Shown piece by piece: positions 38,829-49,080 of a stretch of 64,000 bases of DNA. The position numbers were made by a program, and so were the translations under genes. Every line of letters begins with the position of its first letter. The stretch's first letter is position 1. Where the stretch lies: positions 371,890,067 to 371,954,066 of the forward strand of contig OY728157.1 of assembly GCA_963277665.1 (NCBI GenBank), in the 5' to 3' direction. The notes below the pieces were generated by a model. The model had not been told where the DNA came from. It worked only from the letters and a program-made list of their open reading frames with translations, and made no database searches. Source of the stretch: Viscum album. Lineage: Eukaryota > Streptophyta > Magnoliopsida > Santalales > Viscaceae.

Positions 38829-39536
38829 GGGGAGGAGAGGAGGGGGTTTCCATTATTTTAATCATTAGTTTAATATTTTTACTCAGGACAAAGAATAGTC
38901 TTGATTTATGTAACCCAAAATAGTAAATATATCATTTTAGTTCTAACCAAGGGTACTTACATTAGCCATGATGCAAATAATTGTGTATTTAACATATAAT
39001 GCATATATACTGTAATTTAATGTATCTCACTATTCATAAAAAATTCGAGTTTTTTAGAAAAATCCCAAAAATTAACCCAAATAATTTTTCAATAGGTATA
39101 ATTCTAAAATTAACTCCATTTTTTCAAAATATTTTTCTAAATATGAGAAAAATAATTATTAAATAAAATCATAATTTATCCCAAAACAAAATATTTTAAA
39201 ACTATAACTAATTTTATAACACCTTGAAAAAAAATCTAGATATCATTATCTTAAAACCATAAGTTAATAATATGATTTACTATTAATAAGGGTTGTATTA
39301 CTATTCATATGTGTATTTTATTATTAACCGAAAAACAAGTTTATTCTATCAAGCTCTAAATAACTTACTCATCGCAACCGTAGATGTCCGTTTTTTGAAA
39401 TTCAAATCATAGAAACAGAAAAACTATATTTAATGGATATTTTATAATTATACCCTTAAAATAAGTTTCATTATATAGTGACATAGTGTTTTATGTATTT
39501 AAATTTATTTTTAAAACCTTATGTTATTACAAAACC

Positions 39537-40319
39537 ATATAATCCACGTGGATTTCCCCTGGTATCTTGGTTATGGTGTCCTCGGTGATGCACCTTAGAA
39601 CCAAATTGATCCATGATATCTCCACTATGATTAGAGATACCAGTGTTTGTTTAAGTATATAAGATTTTCCCAAGAAGTCCCCTTAAGACCTGGGGCCTGA
39701 ACTTGTACAAGTTGTTTTTATAGCATATGTTTTATACTGCTTCACTTATTTATTTAACACTATTATGATTAACACTTATTAAAATTACATTAGAAACAAT
39801 TGGTGGTTTCCTACTAATTTGTACTCAACCCATGTTTAGGCCATTATTTGTCACTCAGATAAATTTCATAAATATAGTTCTATGAAAGGGAATTTTTCAT
39901 ATGGATGATTCTTGATTGGGTGGATAGTTTATAATTTGGGATTAAGGAGTTGGGCTAAATCTTGGAACTTTCAGGGCTAGGTTATATTTCATTATTTTAC
40001 TTTTTTTACTTTATACTAGTTGTACTTAAATTTTTTTATATGTATTCCTTTCGTATTTATATATATAATCATTATGAAATTCCATGGTATTTGTTTAGTA
40101 TTTATTGCCTATAGTTTATTTTTTTGGATAAGATATTATATTATGTTTCCCTCCTTTTCTGGGTTGACATCAAACTAGAGGGTATAGTCTAACCACTGTA
40201 AAACCTATATATCCACTTTGCTAGTTAAGAGCCTCTAGTATATGGGGAGGTAATCTTGAGTCCATATGGTTCCCCATAATAGGGCATCGATTCTGTGTTA
40301 TCCTAGTCAAGGTGTTATA
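39537..40319 (+). repeat. E3 5' LTR, right part
   Basis: It continues the LTR after E2. 'aatccacgtggatt' pairs with 'gatccatgtatatt' at 46,423, and the end 'agtcaaggtgttata' pairs with 'gggtcaagtaattaca' at 47,209. A tRNA-iMet PBS follows directly. No gene. Confidence 0.82.
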
Positions 40320-40322
40320 AAA

Positions 40323-40334
40323 TGGTATCAAAGC
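40323..40334 (+). other. Primer-binding site of E3 (tRNA-iMet type)
   Basis: tggtatcaaagc, 11 of 12 bases of the plant initiator-Met site, three bases after the LTR end. It proves plus orientation for E3. Confidence 0.88.
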
Positions 40335-43300
40335 CCTTTATTTTTGTCTTTATATTTTAGCATAGTAGACAGGAGAATAGGGATGTGTAAGGGAATGGTA
40401 ATGAGCTCATTCATGGGATATTTATATCCATGTATGGGGTAAAATCAAAATTTCCAGGGATGATAATCATTGTTCTTGATTTTCATTTTTATAGTTGATT
40501 GATTTACACCTCTGCTGATGTACTTGGGTGTGATGTTATTGATTATTGAGATTTTTACACTTGGATAGAATGACAAGAGGGTGTGTGTGTTTATTAATCA
40601 TGTTCGGAACATTGGATTTATATGTCATTCATATGTTTCCATTTATTTATATCTTACTGGGATTCATATATATTGGTGTTTTAATTATTGGTTGTGTCTT
40701 ATATCTTCTAGAAATTTATATATGCATATTGATTTAAATAATTGAAAGTGGTTTCTTTTTTAAAGTCTTTGAAACCATTTATATGGTTCTTTTCATGTAT
40801 AAATGTGGTGTAATTCTAATTTTCGAAATCCATAAGTAACTCCCTCGTAAATTTTGAAACATATAAATGATTTATTAATGTGATGGTTTTGGTTAAATAT
40901 GGTTTCAAAAAGAAACTTATTTGGTGTTTTCCATTATAAATTTTTAATGGAATCATATATAATTAGACCTATAATGAAATATCTAGATACTTTATGAATG
41001 GTTTAAATTTACAGTCTTGATGAATATTGAAAAGTCTTAAAAATGAGAATCCTATAAGAATAATGGTAACTGGATTTGGATAGTGAATGTGGACATTTGA
41101 TGATAAATTTTGAGAATTTAAGGGAACTATAATATGATAAAGACCTAAATGATTATAATATATGAGAACTAGATTAAATTAATTTTTGTATTTGGGTAAA
41201 TAAAAGTTCAGTAATAAACTAATCTATTTTTTCCCTCATAACCTAGGAATGGATCCTTATTCACCCATGATTTGGGTCTTGAGATTATATATTGAAATAT
41301 ACTAATGTGGATCCTTCCAGAATAGCGGTTTATGGAATATAGTGGTAGGTAGGGATCATGGCAATACCTGTGATGTAACCATCTATGAAGTATTTTGACC
41401 CTATTTATGTGTAGGTTAGTGTAGAGAGTGACCCCGAGCTGTGATACCTTTACGGTATGTCTTTTTTTATGTATATGTGTGAGGTATTTGAGTCTGGTTT
41501 CTATTTTTGGAATGTTATGAGACATGTATGAGGATATTTTTTAAGATCTATGACATGATTTTTTTTTTGTGAGCAAGGAGGAGGGACCTAGTGACCCTTA
41601 GATGTGATGATGGGTTGTAGTGATTTGACACATAGCGATTAATGAGGGTGACCCATGTTGGGGGTTAACCCATTCTTGTGTGTGTTTAGATTAATAAAGC
41701 ATGGGTGGGTTATTCAACTTGTGGATTCATTTTATAGGTAGTACGATCAATTATGGGGTTTTGAAACTTTAATTTCCTTGTGTTTTATAAGTAATATCAC
41801 TATTTGTTCTTGCTCCCTTATGTTTAAGGAAAATTTTGGAAGGCAAGATCATTAAGAAGATTATTCATTCATCTTGTGGTGGTAGTTTTATGGTGTGGTC
41901 ATTGGTGGTCCAAGATGAGTGGGTCTAGGATTTTTATGGTTTGTTGAATGATATGAGTTGGAATTAAGGAATAGAAAGTGATTTAAGACATATTTTTTAG
42001 TCATAGAGATTCCTTGAGAATTCTCAGCACAAGTGTGTTAGTTCAAGTGAGGTTTTCTATAGGTGAGGATACCCATAAAAGGGTTCAATTAAGGATTGTG
42101 AGTTACCTTGCCTTTTGGTGTTTAAGACACCCTGATTTCTAGTGCTTATGTTTTCCAAGATAGTTTTCAAGAGAAGAATCATATAATGTATAGAACTATG
42201 GTTTTTATATATGTTATGGTATACAATGAATGTGGTTAGAAAATATAGGTTGTAATGATGCATGGGTGATGGGTGGTCATGGGGTAAGATATAGATTGAT
42301 CATATGCTTGAACAAGCATGTGAGAAGGATTAGGTATTTTAGGACTTAAAGAATTATGATTTTAGTGTATTAAATATTCATTGGTGAACATATGAACATG
42401 GAGTGTTAATAAAATCAATGCAGAATGTTCCAATTTGAGGGGTGTGTTATCGCTTAGGTGATGTGGTCGTTTGGCTCGGGAGCGAGTTCCCATTATGTTC
42501 CTCATAGTCCATGTGGTATGTGTTGGCTACAATCAAGGTCTATTGTATTTATATTGGTAAAGCATTCCACATATAGGAACATTTTAAATCATTTGGGTCT
42601 TAGAGGATCTTGTTCAACGTGATGGTGGTAGTGTCATTGTGAGTGTGGGTTAAAGACTTCTTGAAGGAGAGTCAGGGTTCCATAGTAGTTTTTATCATAA
42701 AGTTCCTCTCAATGTGAGGTGATCGATAATTTTTTGATGATTTTAGAAATGATTACCTAGGTATTTTTATGTAAATTAATATGTATCCCTTAACATGTTT
42801 TTGTCTCCATTAAGGATCATGTTGCGCTAGCACCGTCAATCATAGTAAATTTTAATAGAGGCATTAGGGGTAGTTGATGTGGGTGAGAATGGATCGAAAG
42901 AACCAATATGTGTATGTATATTATTAAGCCTATTTGAGATTAATTCCAATGGTGTTATAAGCAAATCATTGTTTTGGGAAGTGAACCAGAGGATATCTAT
43001 GGGACGACCCTCTCTATGATTGAGGATTTAGTGGATTCCATGGATTTCATTCTTATATGTTAGAGACAACCATTTGGTGATGTATTGTTTCTGGTGGTTG
43101 GATTTGAGTGGGAAAGACACTTCTGGCCAGTATGTTTAGTGATTAATGGTACATGGTCCATTAAAATCATGATATGTTTCCTTGTGTATTGATAAGGACA
43201 CTCCTATGTTCAATAACATCAAATAATTTATTGACGTTTAGTCGCTCGTGTTAGGGTTTCATCGATATGGTGAGACTTTCCATTGGGCTAGTGAGTCTAT

Positions 43301-44805
43301 ATTATTTGGTTCCTTGGGAGGATTCTAGGAGAATATTACGATGTGTTTTTGGATAAATTTGTTTCATATACATTGGATAAATATGTTTTAGATATGGTTT
43401 AAAAGCGATTCTAATTGATGGGGAATTGATGACCATGGTAGTGCATGAAGACAAGCTTAGTTGAATGAAGATTAAATTGTTGAAATTTAACTAAGGGTCG
43501 GGTTTGGACACTAATCATCTTGTTTGGATATTCATGGAATACATTTGGGGTATATGAAATCATGATGAGATTATTTGGTGATGTATTGGTGGGTACAACC
43601 AATATTTTGTATTAGTCATCCAGTGAAAGTTCATTTTTTCATTTTTAAATAGACATGGATGGTTGAAAGTCGCTTAGCGTACATTGTATTCAATGCGATG
43701 GGAATGATTGAGCTTCCAATTTTAATTCCAAGGAAAACCAATGTGTTTGTACCCTATAAATGTGATGTGGTGAAATTCATTGGTTTAGTCTGGGATCTAA
43801 AAATAAGGAATTATGTTGGATTTTAAATGGTATCCTATCTGAGAGTGGGGTGCTATGTGTTGGAACCAGATAAAGAATGTTATAGCACATTTAGTATGAA
43901 GTCTCCATGTGTGATTAGAGGGGAAGAAATTCTTTTATTTCCTGAATGTCCATTATTGGTTATGTTTCATGTAAGGGGTGTCATAGGCCTGGAAGTAAAC
44001 TAGTTGACAGAACCATCGCATCTGAAATAGGTGAGTATTTTGATTGTCATCTCATTTGAGAAGTGAAATGGGTCTATTAAAATATAATAATGGGATGAGA
44101 TATTCAATTTTAATGGTGTTGTATATAGTCATGAACCTTTTTTTGACTTATTAGTGTTGAGTATTCAATAGTGTTTAAATTATCTCAAAAATAGTTTGTA
44201 TAGGACATCACTGTATTAATAGATCTTGGCATAAGGTTTGAGTTGAAGACTTGATCAAGTAACATGGATGAGTCTTGGGAACACCGGTGTGGATGATGAT
44301 GGTTTTAATACAAGATTAGCAACAAGGATTTCCTATGGTGAGTAGTACACCATGGAAAATTTTAATGGGTAGTTTTCATTTTGAGCAGTTTTCAGTGGAT
44401 GTTGAGAGTATAGAATTGTTAGACCTAGCCATGTGGTGGATCTATTTTATAGATAACACATGGGACTGGGTATTGGTTGTGAGAAAACAATGAGTTTGTG
44501 GTATTAATTTCAATGAAGTTAAGGTGTGAGTTTGTCTTCAGATGATAGGATTGGGTGTGGTTATCGATATTCAGGATGGTGGGTAACTAAGTCTACTGAA
44601 CTTTTGTGTTCTGCTATAGCACGTCAATGGAATTTTCAAGGCAAGGAATCATGTTATAAAAGTAATGAATATGATATTTTAGTCTCTAAAAGGTGTGTCC
44701 AGGTGAAACTAACTTATTTTAAATGATGGCGTTATTCAGTAGGATATATATTTTTTGTTCATGACTCAATGATTGGGTGTACATCTCAAGGATGAGAAAT
44801 TGTAT
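40335..44805 (+). other. E3 internal region, no recognised gag-pol
   Basis: 4.5 kb searched by eye in all frames for gag, zinc knuckle, protease, RT, RNase H, integrase and chromodomain motifs; none found. Open stretches such as 40,546-40,737 (hydrophobic, 63 residues) and 41,208-41,525 (minus) are unlike known element proteins. The one stretch with unusually few stops is 43,659-44,003. Confidence 0.6.
43659..44003 (+). pseudogene. Possible coding relic in E3, not recognised
   Basis: One frame runs 114 codons with a single internal stop (TAA at 43,824-43,826) before a TAG at 44,001-44,003, in sequence where stops normally come every dozen or so codons. The frame reads MVESRLAYIVFNAMGM at its start and later 'YVLEPDKECYST'. 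The same frame reopens at 44,526-44,726 after many stops. I do not recognise the family, and no known element domain fits. It could be a relic ORF peculiar to this element, or chance. Confidence 0.25.
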
Positions 44806-44815
44806 GGTAAGGAAA
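44806..44815 (+). other. Polypurine tract of E3
   Basis: 'ggtaaggaaa' just before the 3' LTR start at 44,817, where the plus-strand primer is expected. Confidence 0.55.
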
Positions 44816-44816
44816 T

Positions 44817-47209
44817 TTTAAGACCTAATTAATTTAATTAGGTATGAATCCTCGTTATGTTTTCCTTAAACCACTTAAAATGTTTTTTGGATAAATTTGG
44901 GTTAGAAAAGGTGTTTGGGAGGTCATAGGAGTGTTTGGGAGGCTCGAGAGTGAGATTTGAGACTACAACAAGCTGATGTAGTCCAACCAGATAGTTGATG
45001 GCTATGTCAGTGGCGCCTAAAATATATTGAAGGCCATCAACTATCAAGTGTAATTATACTATCCATAACATTGTATCTAGAAGTGGTAAGATCCACTTCC
45101 ATGTGTTATTTGATAGCTAGTTGCCTCCACTGGTCAACTAGTGGGATCTGTGAAGTTTTTTTTAGGGGGAGAAAGATTCATTTGACTTCACCCATCCCCC
45201 AATCTTCACCTGAAAATTTGGTATGGTTTTTGCCAGTTATAATGTTTTTGCATATCTCCCCTCTCTATGTTGTATATTTTTGAACCTACATAAATCCTCA
45301 TTTGTTTTTATTTCAGTCTATCACCTTTGAAATCTCTTAGTATATCTAACACTCCTTTAGCTTCAAATCATGTTTTTTTTTCATGTAAATCACTTCTACC
45401 ATGTTTAACTTCAATGCTTGATTTTTAGGGATTTTTTCTATTTTCTCCATATCTACCATTCTAGATTGAATAGAAAGAAAATTCTAGGTGTGAGGGTTCC
45501 TTGGAGGCTAAGGTAGGTAGTCTTAGGAATTTTACCTTAAATTCTCACCTTCATATTGAATTTTAGAATGTGAACTCATGTAGATTTATCAGTTACTTGG
45601 ACTAAAATTAAATAATATTGTTTTTCTACCTTATTGATGTATTTGGAACTACATTTTTCTTCAATAATCATTTTGAATTTGGGTAGACATTCTTCAAAGC
45701 CACTAATGTGGTGATTTTGGAATATACCTTTGAATTGGGTGAATTAAAAGGGAGTCTTAGGGCTTCTCATGGTACTTTAATGATAGTTTATGGGATGTGG
45801 GTTTCCATAGATGACCCCTAGGACTAGATAGTTGTTATGGAGATGGAAAAACATAAATGAATATTTGAAATGATCCATAGTAGTGAGTTTGGGTTTAATT
45901 GTTTTTTTTTCAATTTATATTTTGGAATAATGAATTGTTGAGATTAATTGAAATGATGGTGGGTATGGAATGACTTGGAAAGTTCCTTGGATTCCTTATT
46001 AAATTTATTTGTGTGGAATTAAATGAATTATCCTTGTATTTCACTAGGTTACTCATGTGAATGTAAGAAGTGAATACTTCCTTAGATTCAATAAGGTATA
46101 AAGATAAATAATTCTTCATGTGGTCCAATGGATTCTAGTTAGATCAATTAAATTGAATGCTATAGGATGGAGCCCCACTATATTTAGGTAATGTCATATT
46201 TTATTTAATTCCATAGATTAATTTCATGTATTCTCGAGGGGTTACCTTATAGAATGCCAGATGATGAGAACCCTAGATTCATATTGATCTATATGGTTTT
46301 GAATGCATCATGTGTAATCCTTGGATTCCAATCGAGTTATGATTTTAAATGTTAAGGATGGCTCCATAAGTTCCTAACATAAAAATGGTTTTCTTGGGGT
46401 TTCTATAAGGGGATACCTATATGATCCATGTATATTCTCTTGGGTCACTTGGTTATGGTTACCACGATAATAAACCTTGGAACTGAATTGATCAATGGCA
46501 TGCCCACCATAAATAGAGATAACTACATTGACTAAAGTAATTAAAATTCACATAGGTTATCCCCTTGATACATGAGTCTCAACTTGAAATTATTTATTTC
46601 TACAATATAAGTTTATTACTACTTCAATTTTTTATTACAAAACATTCTGATTTAAACTTACAGATTGGAATTTCATTAGACACTATTGATGGTGGATTAT
46701 TGAGTTGTACTCACACCCTATTTTTACAGTTGTTTAGTATACTGAAAGATTTCATATTTGTGTGTATTGGAATGGGAAATCACCATATTGTGATACTTGG
46801 TTATATAACTAGGTTGGATTTTGGGATCTAAGAGATAGGCTAGATATCGAGACCTTTGGGTTATGTTGCCTTTAATTGTTTTCCCATTTTTTCCCTTCGA
46901 AGATGGTTATACATAACATGACTGATATTTATTCCATATCTATTTGTATCTATCATCATTATGATATTACATGGGATGTGACTTAGAATTTTTCACTTTC
47001 AATTTATTCTCTTGTAAAATATGTTATATGATGTTCCCCTCATTTCATATAGGATAAAATTTGAATAGAGGGTATAGTGTTCGCACCGTATCACTTATAG
47101 ATCCTCGCTGCTAGTCGGTAGCGACTGGTGTATGGGGTGGCCCACTTAAGTCCAAATGGTGAACTAAATCAAGGCACTAGTTTAGTGGAATATGGGTCAA
47201 GTAATTACA
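44817..47209 (+). repeat. E3 3' LTR
   Basis: 2,393 bp, from 'tttaagacctaatt' to 'caagtaattaca'. It is uninterrupted and pairs with the split 5' LTR. It preserves the unoccupied sites for the solo LTR (about 46,071) and E2 (46,413-46,417). Open frames inside it (for example 46,565-46,831) are LTR sequence, not genes. Confidence 0.82.
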
Positions 47210-47214
47210 ATCCT
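47210..47214. repeat. Target-site duplication of E3, right copy (atcct)
   Basis: Identical to 26,902-26,906, directly after the terminal ca of the E3 3' LTR. Confidence 0.85.
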
Positions 47215-47627
47215 ACTGAGTATACATGTACAATCACCCCTATATATATAAACATTGGTTCATGTATTTAGGGAGGCTTCAGAGACAGAGCATGGAATTT
47301 CTGTCTTCGAGCTTGGGGTTATGGTTGGATCTACTCCTTAAGAGTTTATTATTGTATTTTTCATTTTTAGAGACTTTATATTTGTATACCATATTCTTGT
47401 ATTGTGGGATTATTATAGATATTTTTTTATTGTATATTATGGTATTTTTTGGTGGATTTCTTATTCTTATCTAGGGTTAAGTGAGGGTTTTTTCACCCAT
47501 TTGGGTAATTGATACCCCCAGTGTTAATTTCAAACCTAGGGCCTATTGTAACTATACCTTAGGGGGTCAGTATAATCTTTATTCGAGGATCTTAAGGGCG
47601 TTCTTAGTGGGGGGAAGTAAGTTTTTA
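47215..47627 (+). repeat. E4 5' LTR, right part
   Basis: Sequence after the E3 duplication up to 'gttttta', two bases before a PBS. Together with 24,823-26,906 it forms the LTR that E3 split. The end appears to be a decayed form of tgttaca. Confidence 0.55.
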
Positions 47628-47629
47628 AG

Positions 47630-47641
47630 TGGTATCAAAGC
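47630..47641 (+). other. Primer-binding site of E4 (tRNA-iMet type)
   Basis: tggtatcaaagc, 11 of 12 bases of the initiator-Met site. It is identical in sequence to the E3 PBS. Confidence 0.82.
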
Positions 47642-49080
47642 TTCTGGTTAAGAATTATAGTGGAGAATGAAGTTAGGAACTATTAAGGACTGGATTGGTT
47701 TCTAGTAGAACAATACCAGTTGAACATAGTACAGTATATAGACTAGTGAGACCAATTAGGACAGTGGATTTTAGGTCCCCCCATGTTTTGATGAAAGACC
47801 CTATGTTTGTTGGGTGTTAATGTGAAATGGTGCCTATTATTTCGAAAAGACCTAGGAGAGGTAAATGCATCATGATTTTTTCATTTTTGGGGTGATTTTA
47901 TAGGAGTAAAGAAATTAATAAATTTAATAAATATAAATGAATTATATACCACTAGTCCGATCTAAGCTAGATAATTGTATTGGGTTCTGTTAGATATTTT
48001 TCAAATGAAAGGGGAAGCTTACCATTGGTGGTTGTTGTTTCTTAGAGAGTTAAAGTATGTTAATTTTTTTAGGATAATTTATAATGGTAGTTTTGTGTCA
48101 TGTTTCTATCATTGACCATGAGAATAGTGGAGAGGAATGAACATCTTTCCATTCAATAGGGATGATTGGGGGTGAGAGAGATCTGGATCAAATTCAATGG
48201 ACTTATGTGATTTTCCCCAAACCTCTACCTTAATGATGATTCTAGATAATAATTCCTTAAAAAGGAACTATTCCAATAAATTCAATATACATTCACTCTT
48301 TTTACATTACCCATGTTTTTTTATGTTCATAAGAAGGTTGGGGTGATTGAAAAAATGCATTCATATGAAGGCTTTCTGAAAGAGGAGAGATAGTATAGTT
48401 TTTTTAGGAGAAATTATATGGATATAAGATCTCAAGTATCATGGTAGTCAAGGTATTGATTATTATGGAGTCGGTCTAAGTCATATACCTATTTTTAAGG
48501 GACAATAATTCTTACACATCTAATGGGATCTCTACGATTTTTTTTATTCATGTGGAGTTCAAGGACATTGATGTTTCTGGTTCCTAAGCATTCATGGAGT
48601 TCTGTATGGTATGGGTAGTTATATTTTTTTATCCCCAACATAAATTTCCTCTATGGTCACATCAGTCATAAAGACATAAGTTTTATTCTCTTTTGAGGGG
48701 AGATAAAACTAGTAAAGGCCATCCCTATGATTTCACTCACCCTTGGAGACCAATATCCAAGAAATACTATGGATATGGTCATTAGTATAAAGGTAAATAA
48801 ATAAAATGTGTAAAATGTAATTCTATAAAAAAATATCAATTCCAAATGAGATAGACACCATCTGAGTTACCATTTATTTATCATCTACATTTCCATTTTA
48901 TTTTTCTGGTTCAAGAGAATATCATTCCATTGTAGAACCAAGAATGGCTCATTAATTGGGAATAAAGGTGGAGATGCCTCCATTTCCCTAGTTTTTTCTA
49001 TGCCAAATAGAGGTTAGAATAGTTTGTTTTATGTGTATCGGGGTTGTGAGAGGATAATGAGGCAGCATCAGTCGTCTCGT
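47642..49080 (+). other. E4 leader and presumed gag region, too decayed to call
   Basis: No gag core or zinc knuckle could be read. By position between PBS and RT it should hold gag and protease. A protease-like 'TILFHPWN' at about 49,098-49,121 is suggestive only. Confidence 0.35.

Larger units (their letters stand above)
29657..39531 (-). mobile_element. E2: complete, decayed Ty3/gypsy chromovirus (Tekay/Del type)
   Basis: The 9.9-kb element is on the minus strand inside the E3 5' LTR. It has two LTRs of about 2.6 kb, a degenerate tRNA-iMet PBS at 36,912-36,923, and a purine tract abutting the 3' LTR. Between the LTRs are gag, protease, RT, RNase H, integrase and chromodomain remnants in that order. 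It belongs to the same broad clade as E1: LTR layout, TATA box, the conserved 'gtaaat-gacacatc' core and the chromodomain all correspond. It is younger than E3, because it interrupts it, but still heavily mutated. Confidence 0.88.
36926..39531 (-). repeat. 5' LTR of E2
   Basis: It begins 'tataatgactgggcct' and ends 'ccttatgttattaca' on the plus strand and pairs with 29,657-32,274. In the element's sense: U3 from the right, TATA box at 38,821-38,828, hairpin at 38,425-38,466, tandem array at 37,419-37,516. No gene inside. Confidence 0.88.
26907..47209 (+). mobile_element. E3: LTR retrotransposon without recognisable gag-pol, interrupted by E2 and a solo LTR
   Basis: Plus orientation. The 5' LTR is split into 26,907-29,656 and 39,537-40,319. 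PBS is at 40,323-40,334, internal region 40,335-44,805, PPT at 44,806-44,815, and 3' LTR 44,817-47,209. Perfect atcct duplications flank it. After subtracting E2 and the solo LTR, the LTRs are about 2.26 and 2.39 kb and the internal region about 4.5 kb. I find no RT, integrase, protease or zinc-knuckle motif inside. It therefore resembles a large non-autonomous derivative (LARD-like) moved by a related chromovirus. Its LTR resembles that of E5, which does carry pol, so E5-type elements are candidate helpers. Complete decay of an autonomous element is the alternative. Confidence 0.8.

Noticed and set aside
40323..40334. tRNA-like motif tggtatcaaagc taken as a tRNA gene end
   Set aside because: No cloverleaf around it; its position right after LTR ends (also at 47,630 and, inverted, 14,338) shows it is a primer-binding site.
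41208..41525. 105-codon open frame on the minus strand of E3
   Set aside because: Opposite to the element's sense, no recognisable motif; probably chance.
44838..45047. 69-codon minus-strand open frame
   Set aside because: Lies in the E3 3' LTR; the aligned 5' LTR segment is not open.
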